Part shown: positions 1-7,038 of the stretch, in pieces
Position numbering within the stretch: the first letter of the stretch is position 1
Layout: every line of letters starts with the position of its first letter
Assembly: GCA_003525885.1 (NCBI GenBank)
Contig: DQIG01000271.1
Coordinates: 1 to 7,153, forward strand
Origin: Stenotrophomonas sp.
Lineage (GTDB): Bacteria; Pseudomonadota; Gammaproteobacteria; Xanthomonadales; Xanthomonadaceae
DNA length: 7,153 nt
Reading direction: 5' to 3'
Program-made: the position numbers and the translations under genes
Notes under the pieces: generated by a model
Database searches by the model: none
Told to the model about the DNA's origin: nothing
The model's input: only the letters and a program-made list of their open reading frames with translations

Positions 1-55
1 GAGGGGATTAAGTCGTATGTGCACATACGACTTAATCCCCTCCGTCCCCTTTTTC
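1..55. repeat. Long perfect palindrome at window edge, probably truncated on the left
   Basis: Positions 1-21 and 22-42 are exact reverse complements, giving a 42-bp palindrome with no loop (dyad centre between 21 and 22, core TGTGCACA). The right side continues as CGTCCCC then five T and a C (43-55). If the left arm continues symmetrically outside the window, the whole element would be about 68 bp, A5-bounded on one side and T5-bounded on the other, so it could also act as a bidirectional terminator. It lies downstream of the EF-hand gene, in non-coding DNA. From memory, similar elements with a GGGACGGAGGGGATTAAG-type arm occur in Stenotrophomonas spacers; that recollection needs a search. 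The palindrome itself is directly visible. Confidence 0.8.
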
Positions 56-91
56 AGTTCCAAAGCGGGCGGCGCTGCCGGCGCTGATTCA

Positions 92-114
92 ATAGATCCA
101 CGCCATGCGTGGAT
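92..114 (+). repeat. SMAG/REP-type palindrome, ATAG-foot variant
   Basis: Tetranucleotide ATAG (92-95) is followed by an 8-bp perfect stem ATCCACGC / GCGTGGAT around the 3-nt loop CAT. The 4+8+3+8 = 23-nt design is identical to the two copies near 5600-5700, with G to A at the first foot base. SMAG elements are short palindromes with a terminal GTAG found in very high number in S. maltophilia, thought to be mobilised by RAYT (TnpA-REP) transposases. It lies 18 bp beyond the EF-hand stop codon and could fold at the 3' end of that transcript. Confidence 0.75.
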
Positions 115-132
115 GAAGATCGCGACGGCGGA

Positions 133-531
133 TCAATCAACCAGCCATCCAGCCAGGTCGGCACGGTCCAGCTTGCCGCGATGCCTGCGGTCCAGCGAAT
201 TGAATTCATCGGCCAGCGCCGGGTTGGCCTGTGCTTCCTGGCGGCTGATGAAGCCATCGCCGTTCACGTCGAGGTCGCTGAAGCGGATGCGGTACTGGCC
301 GACCACGCTGCTCGGTTCCAGCGAGCGCACGGTGACGGCTGCTTCGCCGGGCGGCTGCGGAATCTCGACGCTGCCGGTGACCTGGCCGGCGTCCAGCGGT
401 TGCTGGCGGATGGCGCCGCCGGTCGGGCCCAGCGGCTGGCTCTGTGCCGGCGTGGACGGGCCATGCTGGGCCATGGCCGGTACCGAGGCCAGCAGGGTGG
501 CCAACAGCACGGCGGAACGAGGAATGTTCAT
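133..531 (-). CDS. Small exported EF-hand (calcium-binding) protein
   Basis: 132-residue protein with an N-terminal signal peptide: MNIPR, then a hydrophobic core (about residues 6-18) and an AMA signal-peptidase I site, predicted cleavage after Ala21. The mature part starts with a Gln/Pro-rich low-complexity stretch (22-65), then a short beta-like segment, then a canonical EF-hand loop at 88-99 (D88, N90, D92, G93, I95, S96, E99). A second loop at 114-125 (LDRRHRGKLDRAD) is degenerate: positions 3 and 5 are Arg, so it probably does not bind calcium but may pair structurally with the first. Location is periplasmic or extracellular. The start is chosen because AAGGAG sits 6 nt upstream of the ATG and the signal peptide begins there; an in-frame extension to 633 would run into rlmM. 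It lies 64 nt downstream of rlmM on the same strand, so it may be read from the same transcript. Role beyond calcium binding is unknown. Confidence 0.85.
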   Translation of the reverse strand: MNIPRSAVLLATLLASVPAMAQHGPSTPAQSQPLGPTGGAIRQQPLDAGQVTGSVEIPQPPGEAAVTVRSLEPSSVVGQYRIRFSDLDVNGDGFISRQEAQANPALADEFNSLDRRHRGKLDRADLAGWLVD

Positions 532-554
532 GACAGGCTCCTTGCCAGAGGGTA

Positions 555-572
555 CCGGGAGCGTACTCCCGG
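555..572 (-). other. Intercistronic stem-loop between rlmM and EF-hand gene
   Basis: CCGGGAG / CTCCCGG form a perfect 7-bp stem with loop CGTA. It lies 23 nt after the rlmM stop and before the EF-hand Shine-Dalgarno. No U tract follows on the minus strand (next bases are GTACCCTC), so it is not a classical intrinsic terminator; an RNA-stability or partial-attenuation role is possible. Confidence 0.55.
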
Positions 573-595
573 CAACCTGTGCCGGCGATGACGGA

Positions 596-1663
596 TCAGC
601 GCAGCGGCGAGGCCAGTACGGTGATCTCTTCACGATCGTGATAGAGCTGTTTGGCGCGTACCACCAGCGGCTTGCCGGCCTGGTCCTGGAACAGGTCCAG
701 GCACAGCCGGGTTTCGTCCCAGCGCTTCTTCATCGGCAGCTTCAGATTGAAGATCGCGTGCCGGCACCAGCCTTCGCGGAACCAGGTGGCCATGCGTTCG
801 GCCACGCGGCGCGGCTGCTCGACCATGTCGCAGACCATCCAGTCCAGCGGTTGTTCCGGGTGCCAATGGAAGCCATCGGCGCGCAGGTGCTCGACCAGGC
901 CGGTGTCCAGCACGTGCTGGCGCAGCGGGCCATTGTCGATGCTCAGCACGTGCATGTGCTGCCGGGTGAGCACCCAGGTCCAGCCACCGGGGGCGGCGCC
1001 GAGGTCGGCCGCGCGCATGCCGGGCTTGGCCAGCGCCTCGCGTTCTTCAGGCGTCAGCAGGGTCAACAGCGCCTCGTCCAGCTTCAGTGCCGAACGCGAG
1101 GGGGCCTCGGGCAGCAGCTTCAGGCGCGGGATGCCCAGTGCCCACGGTGCGCTGTCGGCCGGATCGGCGACGCAGACGAAGGCGTGGGTGCCGTCGACGA
1201 ACACCACATGCAGGCGCGGCAGCCGGTTGTTCGGCTTGTCGCTGAGCTTGCCTGCCTTGCGCAGTGCCGGGCGCAGCGCGTTGCCGAAGGCGCGGGCCAG
1301 GCCGGACAGCGGCTTGCCGGCGTCCGAGTCGGGATGTTCCACCCACAGGTCGCCGAAGCGCGGCGCATCGGCCAACACCTCCAGCATCGGGGTGATGCGG
1401 TCGCTCGGATCCAGCTGCGGCAGCTCGGCAAGCACCACCAGCTTCTGCCGCGCGAAGATCAGCTCGCGCCAGCGCAGGCGCGGCGCCAGCGCAGCGGCCT
1501 CGTCGCACATGAAAAGCACATAGCCGTCATTGCGCTGGGTACGCGCATAGCCGGCGAAACCGGCTTCGCCGGCGCGGAACTGCAGCTCGCCGGCCAGCTC
1601 GGGCTCGAAGCCCTGCCGGCACAGGCACAGCAAGCCGATGCCGGCCTCAGTAACGGGCGCCAT
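596..1663 (-). CDS. rlmM: 23S rRNA (cytidine-2498-2'-O)-methyltransferase RlmM
   Basis: 355-residue cytoplasmic enzyme that uses S-adenosylmethionine to methylate the 2'-OH of C2498 in the peptidyl-transferase region of 23S rRNA; the E. coli protein is 366 residues. The N-terminal half (about 10-170) is the RlmM THUMP-like RNA-binding part. The C-terminal half is a Rossmann methyltransferase of the RrmJ type: PSRSALKLDEA carries Lys194, AADLGAAPGGW (218-228) is the SAM-binding motif I, WMVCDMVE carries Asp279, FNLKLPMKKR carries Lys308 (equivalent of the E. coli catalytic Lys306), and YHDREE carries Glu345/346. This gives the K-D-K-E set. The start at 1663 is preferred because GGGGAAG lies just upstream; an ATG at 1675 and a GTG at 1681 are in frame but lack an SD-like sequence. 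It overlaps the 3' end of the deaminase gene by 17 nt, pointing to translational coupling. Confidence 0.96.
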   Translation of the reverse strand: MAPVTEAGIGLLCLCRQGFEPELAGELQFRAGEAGFAGYARTQRNDGYVLFMCDEAAALAPRLRWRELIFARQKLVVLAELPQLDPSDRITPMLEVLADAPRFGDLWVEHPDSDAGKPLSGLARAFGNALRPALRKAGKLSDKPNNRLPRLHVVFVDGTHAFVCVADPADSAPWALGIPRLKLLPEAPSRSALKLDEALLTLLTPEEREALAKPGMRAADLGAAPGGWTWVLTRQHMHVLSIDNGPLRQHVLDTGLVEHLRADGFHWHPEQPLDWMVCDMVEQPRRVAERMATWFREGWCRHAIFNLKLPMKKRWDETRLCLDLFQDQAGKPLVVRAKQLYHDREEITVLASPLR

Positions 1664-2207
1664 CGGCTTCCCCATAGGCACGCAGCACGCTGCGTGCGGC
1701 GTCGCGGTTCAGGCCCTGCACCACTTCGATGCCGCGCTTGTTGAGTTCGCCCACCCAGTCGGCCGGCAGCGGGCCTTCGTCGAACGGGGTCAGCTCCTCG
1801 ACGTCGGCCGAGTTGGCGCCGATCAGCAGGCGGTCGATGCCGGCCCACACCGTGGCGCCGTAGCACTGGCAGCACGGCTGCGAACTGGTGGCCAGGGTGA
1901 CCGGCGACAGCACCGCGTTCAGGCGCGGGGTCTGCAGGCGTTGCTGGGCCAGCATGTAGGCCATGTTCTCGGCATGCGCCAGCGACGTGGAATGCGGCAT
2001 CACCCGATTCACGCCGGCGGCGATCACCTTGTCGTCCGGTCCGAACACCACAGCCCCGAACGGGCCGCCACTGGCGTGCTCGACGTTCAGCCGCGACAGC
2101 TCGATCGCCAGCGCGACCTTGGCCTCATCGCCGGGATATCGACGATCCAGGTCGATCTGGTCGTGGATCCAGGCGGGAAGGGTCAGGTGGACTTGCGCGT
2201 ACAGCAT
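1647..2207 (-). CDS. Zinc-dependent nucleoside/guanine deaminase family protein (CDA fold)
   Basis: 186-residue cytidine-deaminase-superfamily enzyme. The two hallmark motifs are present: HAEN with His78 (zinc ligand) and Glu80 (proton shuttle), and QPCCQC with Cys112 and Cys115 as zinc ligands. GGPFGAVVF (47-55) is the strand/turn typical of the COG0590 group that includes guanine deaminase and tRNA adenosine deaminase TadA. Length and the PFGA motif fit guanine-deaminase-like members better than TadA; the usual PCxMC is PCCQC here, so the substrate cannot be assigned. Residues 1-30 and 140-186 extend beyond the core fold. The start at 2207 is chosen because the protein aligns from MLYAQVHLTLP and GAGG lies 10 nt upstream; the in-frame extension to 2279 looks like untranslated leader. 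A TACACT hexamer about 55 nt upstream on the minus strand could be a weak -10. The 3' end overlaps rlmM. Confidence 0.85.
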   Translation of the reverse strand: MLYAQVHLTLPAWIHDQIDLDRRYPGDEAKVALAIELSRLNVEHASGGPFGAVVFGPDDKVIAAGVNRVMPHSTSLAHAENMAYMLAQQRLQTPRLNAVLSPVTLATSSQPCCQCYGATVWAGIDRLLIGANSADVEELTPFDEGPLPADWVGELNKRGIEVVQGLNRDAARSVLRAYGEADGARY

Positions 2208-2306
2208 CGCGGGGGTGCCTCGTAGTGGGATGGAAGAAAGTGCGGTTGCTTGGGAAACCGGCGCGCAGTGTAGCCGCACCGGCCTGTATCGGGTGTGGGC
2301 GTGGTA

Positions 2307-3029
2307 TCAGCCCGGCGAGCCGGTGCGGATCACCACGTACTGCTTGCGGAACTCCAGCCCGGCCTGCGGCCAACTGGCGGCAAAGGCGCGCAGCAGGGGC
2401 AGGGCGGCGGCGAAGTCGTGGCCATTGACCCGGCAATCGGCCTCGCACAGGCCATCGGCATCGCGCGAGGCGAACAGGCGGATGGCCAGGAACGGGCGCG
2501 CCTTCAGCAGGTCATCGAAGGCCTCCATGCTGCGGGTGAACAGGCAGCAGGGGCAGGAACCATGGTCGTCTTCGCTGCAGGTGGATGCATCCACCTCGTA
2601 CGCGCGGTAGTGCGCCAATGGCCCCAGTACCACGGTGCGCTGGTGTTCTTCGCCCTCGTCGCTGGCCGGATAGGTCAGGCCCATCATCGGCAGACCCTGA
2701 GCGTCTTCGGCGCCGATCGCAGTCTGCAGGGTCACCAGGTCCACCCGGGCCCAGGCCTGGAATCCGGACAGCAGCGATGCCTGCTCATCGGCACCGTTGG
2801 CGTGCTGGTATTCGAACAGGCCATCAGCGAACAGCACTGGATGCTGGCTTTCGATGACGGTGGAGGTCTGCCAGCCGCCAGTGTCGCGCGCGTGCGCGGC
2901 CATCGCATGCGGGGTCAGGCGCAAGCCACTGTCCAGCAGCAGCGCGCTGCCGTCGATGCGGCTGGCGGTGCCGGCGTCCTGCAGGGCCTGTTGCAGCAGT
3001 GGGAGGAGGGCGGTGGCGCTCGTGGTCAT
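2307..3029 (-). CDS. Cys-rich conserved protein of unknown function, DUF6348-like
   Basis: 240-residue soluble protein with no signal peptide or membrane segment. I recognise it only as resembling the DUF6348 group, tentatively and from memory. The striking region is 148-165: Cys151, Cys159, Cys161 and Cys162 (C-x7-C-x-C-C, read SCPCCLF), followed by Cys195 and Cys199 in LCEADC. Six cysteines within 49 residues of an otherwise Cys-free protein suggest a metal site or redox-active thiols; this is inference. The first 130 residues are a mixed alpha/beta region with several conserved-looking Trp/Phe/Tyr positions, and the C-terminus (about 180-236) has a beta-helix-beta feel (FLAIRLFAS ... LEFRKQYVVIR). 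It begins 48 nt after the membrane-protein gene and ends 99 nt before the deaminase start. A weak AGG lies upstream of the ATG. Function is not known. Confidence 0.8.
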   Translation of the reverse strand: MTTSATALLPLLQQALQDAGTASRIDGSALLLDSGLRLTPHAMAAHARDTGGWQTSTVIESQHPVLFADGLFEYQHANGADEQASLLSGFQAWARVDLVTLQTAIGAEDAQGLPMMGLTYPASDEGEEHQRTVVLGPLAHYRAYEVDASTCSEDDHGSCPCCLFTRSMEAFDDLLKARPFLAIRLFASRDADGLCEADCRVNGHDFAAALPLLRAFAASWPQAGLEFRKQYVVIRTGSPG

Positions 3030-3060
3030 GTCAGGCCTGTGGATGGATGGGGCGGAGCAT

Positions 3061-3075
3061 CCAGGCAGGGCCTGG
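3061..3075 (-). other. Intercistronic stem-loop after the membrane-protein gene
   Basis: CCAGGC / GCCTGG form a perfect 6-bp stem with a 3-nt loop, just beyond the TAG stop of the membrane-protein gene and 32 nt before the next start. No U tract follows on the minus strand, so termination is unlikely to be efficient. Confidence 0.45.
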
Positions 3076-3077
3076 GG

Positions 3078-3731
3078 CTAGCGGTCGAGTGCGTCGAGTT
3101 CGGCGCGATATCGCTGCGCGTCGGATTGCTGCTGCGGATCGTTGCCGTGGACGCGCAGCCAGGTTTCCAGCTCGCGGCGATACTCCGCGCGGAAACCGGC
3201 ATTGCCCGGGCTGAAATGCAGCTTGCGTGCCGCCACCTCCACGCGCTCGCGCGCGCTGGCACGGGCCTGGGCGATGCCGTGCGGTGATTCGTTGGTGAGG
3301 ATGACGAAGTTGCGCGGGAAACCCGGGGTGTACTTCACCACGAACGGCTGGTCGCGCGCCGGGATGCGGATGGCGTTCTCCAGCGGCCACAGCGAGGCGG
3401 TGTTGGTGTGGAACAGCACTTCCACATCGCGGCCTTCGGCAGTGCGCAGTACCGCTTCGTAGCGCCAGATGTACTGTTCGTTGAGCGTGGAATTGGTTTC
3501 CTCGGCCTTCACGATCACCGCTTCACCGCGCTCGCCCACCGCATTGAGGAAGGTGGCGTTGAGGAAGCTGCCGAGGAAGATGTTGAGCATCGCCAGCGGG
3601 AACACCACGATGGCGTAGACCGGTGAACGCCGCCACCACGAGACCAGCCCGGCCAGCACCATCGCTGCAAAGAACGTCAGCAGCGGATGCTGCGAGATGA
3701 ACCAGAGCAGGGCGGACAGGGCGGTGATCAT
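3078..3731 (-). CDS. Two-TM inner-membrane protein with soluble C-terminal domain, unknown function
   Basis: 217-residue protein. Residues about 5-31 and 37-58 are hydrophobic and separated by SWWRRSP; by the positive-inside rule this Arg-containing loop is cytoplasmic, placing residues 60-217 in the periplasm. The stretch at 69-107 (GEAVIVKAEET ... YEAVLRTAEGRDVEVLF) has alternating polar/hydrophobic beta strands reminiscent of DUF3592-like domains, but I am not confident of that family. The C-terminal third (150-217) is charged and helical (ARASARERVEVAARK, then RRELETWLR and a Gln/Arg-rich tail). It starts 43 nt after the glnS stop, beyond a strong GC hairpin, and no clear Shine-Dalgarno precedes the ATG. 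It is probably read through from glnS. Role unknown. Confidence 0.82.
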   Translation of the reverse strand: MITALSALLWFISQHPLLTFFAAMVLAGLVSWWRRSPVYAIVVFPLAMLNIFLGSFLNATFLNAVGERGEAVIVKAEETNSTLNEQYIWRYEAVLRTAEGRDVEVLFHTNTASLWPLENAIRIPARDQPFVVKYTPGFPRNFVILTNESPHGIAQARASARERVEVAARKLHFSPGNAGFRAEYRRELETWLRVHGNDPQQQSDAQRYRAELDALDR

Positions 3732-3741
3732 CGTCGGGGTC

Positions 3742-3768
3742 GCGCGGGCGCCGTGTTGGCGCCCGCGC
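3742..3768 (-). other. Strong GC-only stem-loop between glnS and the membrane-protein gene
   Basis: GCGCGGGCGCC / GGCGCCCGCGC form a perfect 11-bp all-G/C stem with a 5-nt loop. It starts 6 nt after the glnS stop on the minus strand and ends 10 nt before the next start codon, overlapping where a ribosome-binding site would lie. No U tract follows (GACCCCGACG), so it is either a non-canonical terminator or a structure that limits translation of the downstream gene. Confidence 0.65.
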
Positions 3769-3774
3769 AGGTCC

Positions 3775-5523
<1,749 letters not shown>

Positions 5524-5555
5524 GAGTCGGCGAAAAGAAAGGCAGAAAGACCAAC

Positions 5556-5561
5556 AGTCTA
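5556..5561 (-). promoter_or_regulatory. Possible -10 element for glnS
   Basis: TAGACT on the minus strand matches TATAAT at four of six positions and would place the transcript start about 26 nt before the glnS ATG. The -35 position (GGGCAG at 17 bp) is a poor match, so this is only a weak candidate. Confidence 0.25.
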
Positions 5562-5599
5562 GCGCGTACGGGGCATGGCTGCCCGATGGCGTCTGGGGT

Positions 5600-5622
5600 T
5601 GCCGGCCAGCGGCCGGCACTAC
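5600..5622 (-). repeat. SMAG/REP-type palindrome, copy A (minus orientation)
   Basis: On the minus strand: foot GTAG, stem TGCCGGCC, loop GCT, stem GGCCGGCA (23 nt). It is the exact reverse complement of the copy at 5678-5700. The GTAG foot faces inward toward the partner. It lies about 77 bp upstream of glnS, beyond the putative promoter. Confidence 0.92.
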
Positions 5623-5634
5623 CACCCACCTTCC

Positions 5635-5652
5635 GGGGTTGCCGGCCGGCGG
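5635..5652 (-). repeat. Remnant of a third SMAG palindrome
   Basis: 5635-5652 matches 5595-5612 at 17 of 18 positions (GGGGTTGCCGGCC, then A or G, then GCGG), exactly 40 bp downstream. This looks like one flank and half a stem of copy A duplicated; the GTAG half is replaced by unrelated ATTGTGGATC. It suggests past tandem arrangement followed by decay. Confidence 0.55.
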
Positions 5653-5677
5653 ATTGTGGATCGACACGCAGATGGGG

Positions 5678-5700
5678 GTAGTGCCGGCCGCTGGCCGGCA
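5678..5700 (+). repeat. SMAG/REP-type palindrome, copy B (plus orientation)
   Basis: Foot GTAG, stem TGCCGGCC, loop GCT, stem GGCCGGCA. Identical to copy A in inverted orientation, with a 55-nt spacer between them (24 bp of inverted identity counting one flanking base pair). RNA or single-stranded DNA could form either two small hairpins or one large 23-bp duplex, the typical BIME-like arrangement of REPs. Confidence 0.92.
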
Positions 5701-5731
5701 GAACGCACCACCGGCATTCAGCCCCCAGGCG

Positions 5732-5737
5732 TATGCT
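5732..5737 (+). promoter_or_regulatory. Possible -10 element for the DUF2007-msrA pair
   Basis: TATGCT matches TATAAT at four of six positions and would give a start about 20 nt before the ATG at 5764. No recognisable -35 lies 16-18 bp upstream, where the sequence nears SMAG copy B. Weak candidate only. Confidence 0.25.
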
Positions 5738-5763
5738 GGAACCCTGTCCCACGGAGCCGCCGC

Positions 5764-6027
5764 ATGCACATCGTGTACAAGGCCGACAACCTGTTCGACG
5801 CCCACCTGGTCAAGCACGCGCTGGAAGATGCCGGCATCCCGGCCTTCGTGTTCGGCGAGTCGCTGCTGGGTGGCATGGGCGAGCTGCCGCTGTTCGGCGT
5901 GCTGCGGGTCGGTATCCCCGATGCGGCGCGGCCGCAGGCCGAGGACATCGTGGCGGCGCTGGACTTGGGTCACGCGCCGGACGCCCCCATTTCAGATGCA
6001 GACGACATAGCCGGCCTTCCGGCGTAG
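5764..6027 (+). CDS. DUF2007 family small protein (putative signal-transducing)
   Basis: 87-residue protein opening MHIVYKADNLFDAHLVKHALEDAGIP, the characteristic start of DUF2007 proteins: a beta strand, a helix in which the chain tracks substrate-free alpha/beta ferredoxin-like folds, then LPLFGVLRVGIPDA and a helix ARPQAEDIVAAL. Pfam describes the family as putative prokaryotic signal-transducing proteins; no biochemical role is established. Cytoplasmic, no signal peptide. GGAG lies 7 nt before the ATG, which decides the start over upstream in-frame codons that run through the repeats. Its TAG stop contributes to the AGGAG ribosome-binding site of msrA, 9 nt downstream, so the two are expected to be co-transcribed and possibly translationally coupled. 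Confidence 0.88.
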   Translation: MHIVYKADNLFDAHLVKHALEDAGIPAFVFGESLLGGMGELPLFGVLRVGIPDAARPQAEDIVAALDLGHAPDAPISDADDIAGLPA

Positions 6028-6036
6028 GAGCGCATC

Positions 6037-6723
<687 letters not shown>

Positions 6724-6799
6724 CGCGCGGTGGTCCGCCGGCGGCGGGCAACGTCAACATCAACATCCAAAGCGGCTCTGGGTTGCTGATGGTTTGGCG

Positions 6800-6895
6800 G
6801 GACGGGGGCGGCTGGCAGGACACGCCGTAAACCCGTCCTTGGGGGCTCGATGGCGCCATCCATGGCGCCAACGGTCCTGCCAGCCGCCCCCGTCC
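6800..6895. repeat. 96-bp inverted-repeat element with 21-bp perfect arms
   Basis: Arm 6800-6820 (GGACGGGGGCGGCTGGCAGG plus A) is the exact reverse complement of 6875-6895. The 54-nt interior contains a second symmetric unit at 6851-6870: TGGCGCCA, TCCA, TGGCGCCA, where each 8-mer is itself palindromic. The nested design looks like a non-autonomous repeat family, not a terminator, because no T tract follows. I recall GGCTCGATGGCGCCATCC-type sequence as recurrent in Stenotrophomonas/Xanthomonas spacers; unverified. Confidence 0.8.
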
Positions 6896-6906
6896 TACCT
6901 CCGACA

Positions 6907-6929
6907 GTTTCCCGGTGACGGTGGGAAAC
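6907..6929 (+). other. Hairpin upstream of the terminator
   Basis: GTTTCCC / GGGAAAC form a perfect 7-bp stem with a 9-nt loop (GGTGACGGT), 28 nt before the terminator stem. Together with the terminator it would make a compact two-hairpin RNA end. Confidence 0.5.
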
Positions 6930-6957
6930 AGCATTGGGTTACTGACGAACTGATGGA

Positions 6958-6997
6958 AAAGAAAAAGGACGCGGTTTTCGCCGCGTCCTTTTTCTTT
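6958..6997. terminator. Strong bidirectional-looking intrinsic terminator
   Basis: Perfect 17-bp stem: AAAGAAAAAGGACGCGG (6958-6974) pairs with CCGCGTCCTTTTTCTTT (6981-6997) around the 6-nt loop TTTTCG. The GC core GGACGCGG is followed by a T-rich tract in either direction (TTTTTCTTT on plus, TTTTTCTTTT on minus), so it can end msrA transcription from the left and a convergent gene from the right, outside the window. It is 234 nt after the msrA stop. Confidence 0.92.
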
Positions 6998-7015
6998 GGT
7001 CCTGCAGTGCTTTCT

Positions 7016-7038
7016 GTGGAGGCGAGCCATGCTCGGCT
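7016..7038 (+). repeat. Degenerate SMAG/REP-type palindrome
   Basis: GTGG (variant of GTAG) is followed by AGGCGAGC, loop CAT, GCTCGGCT: an 8-bp stem with one G-G mismatch. The 4+8+3+8 design and the CAT loop match the copy at 92-114, while the stem sequence differs. Probably a decayed member of another SMAG subfamily. Confidence 0.5.

Noticed and set aside
17..1744. 575-codon open frame on the plus strand
   Set aside because: It is antisense to the EF-hand gene and the whole of rlmM, whose catalytic motifs are intact. The translation is Arg/Ala/Gln-rich with no domain, as expected for a shadow frame in GC-rich DNA.
2208..2279. Longer start for the deaminase (to 2279)
   Set aside because: The extra 24 residues have no family character, and a GAGG motif precedes the ATG at 2207.
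5600..5700. CRISPR-like repeats
   Set aside because: The copies are inverted, not direct, the spacing is irregular and there are no cas genes. The GTAG foot identifies SMAG/REP elements.
5524..5973. N-terminal extension of the glnS frame to 5973
   Set aside because: The extension runs through the SMAG repeats and the DUF2007 gene on the other strand; GlnRS homology begins shortly after the ATG at 5523.
6800..6895. Intrinsic terminator for msrA
   Set aside because: The loop is 54 nt and no T tract follows the right arm; the true terminator is at 6958-6997.
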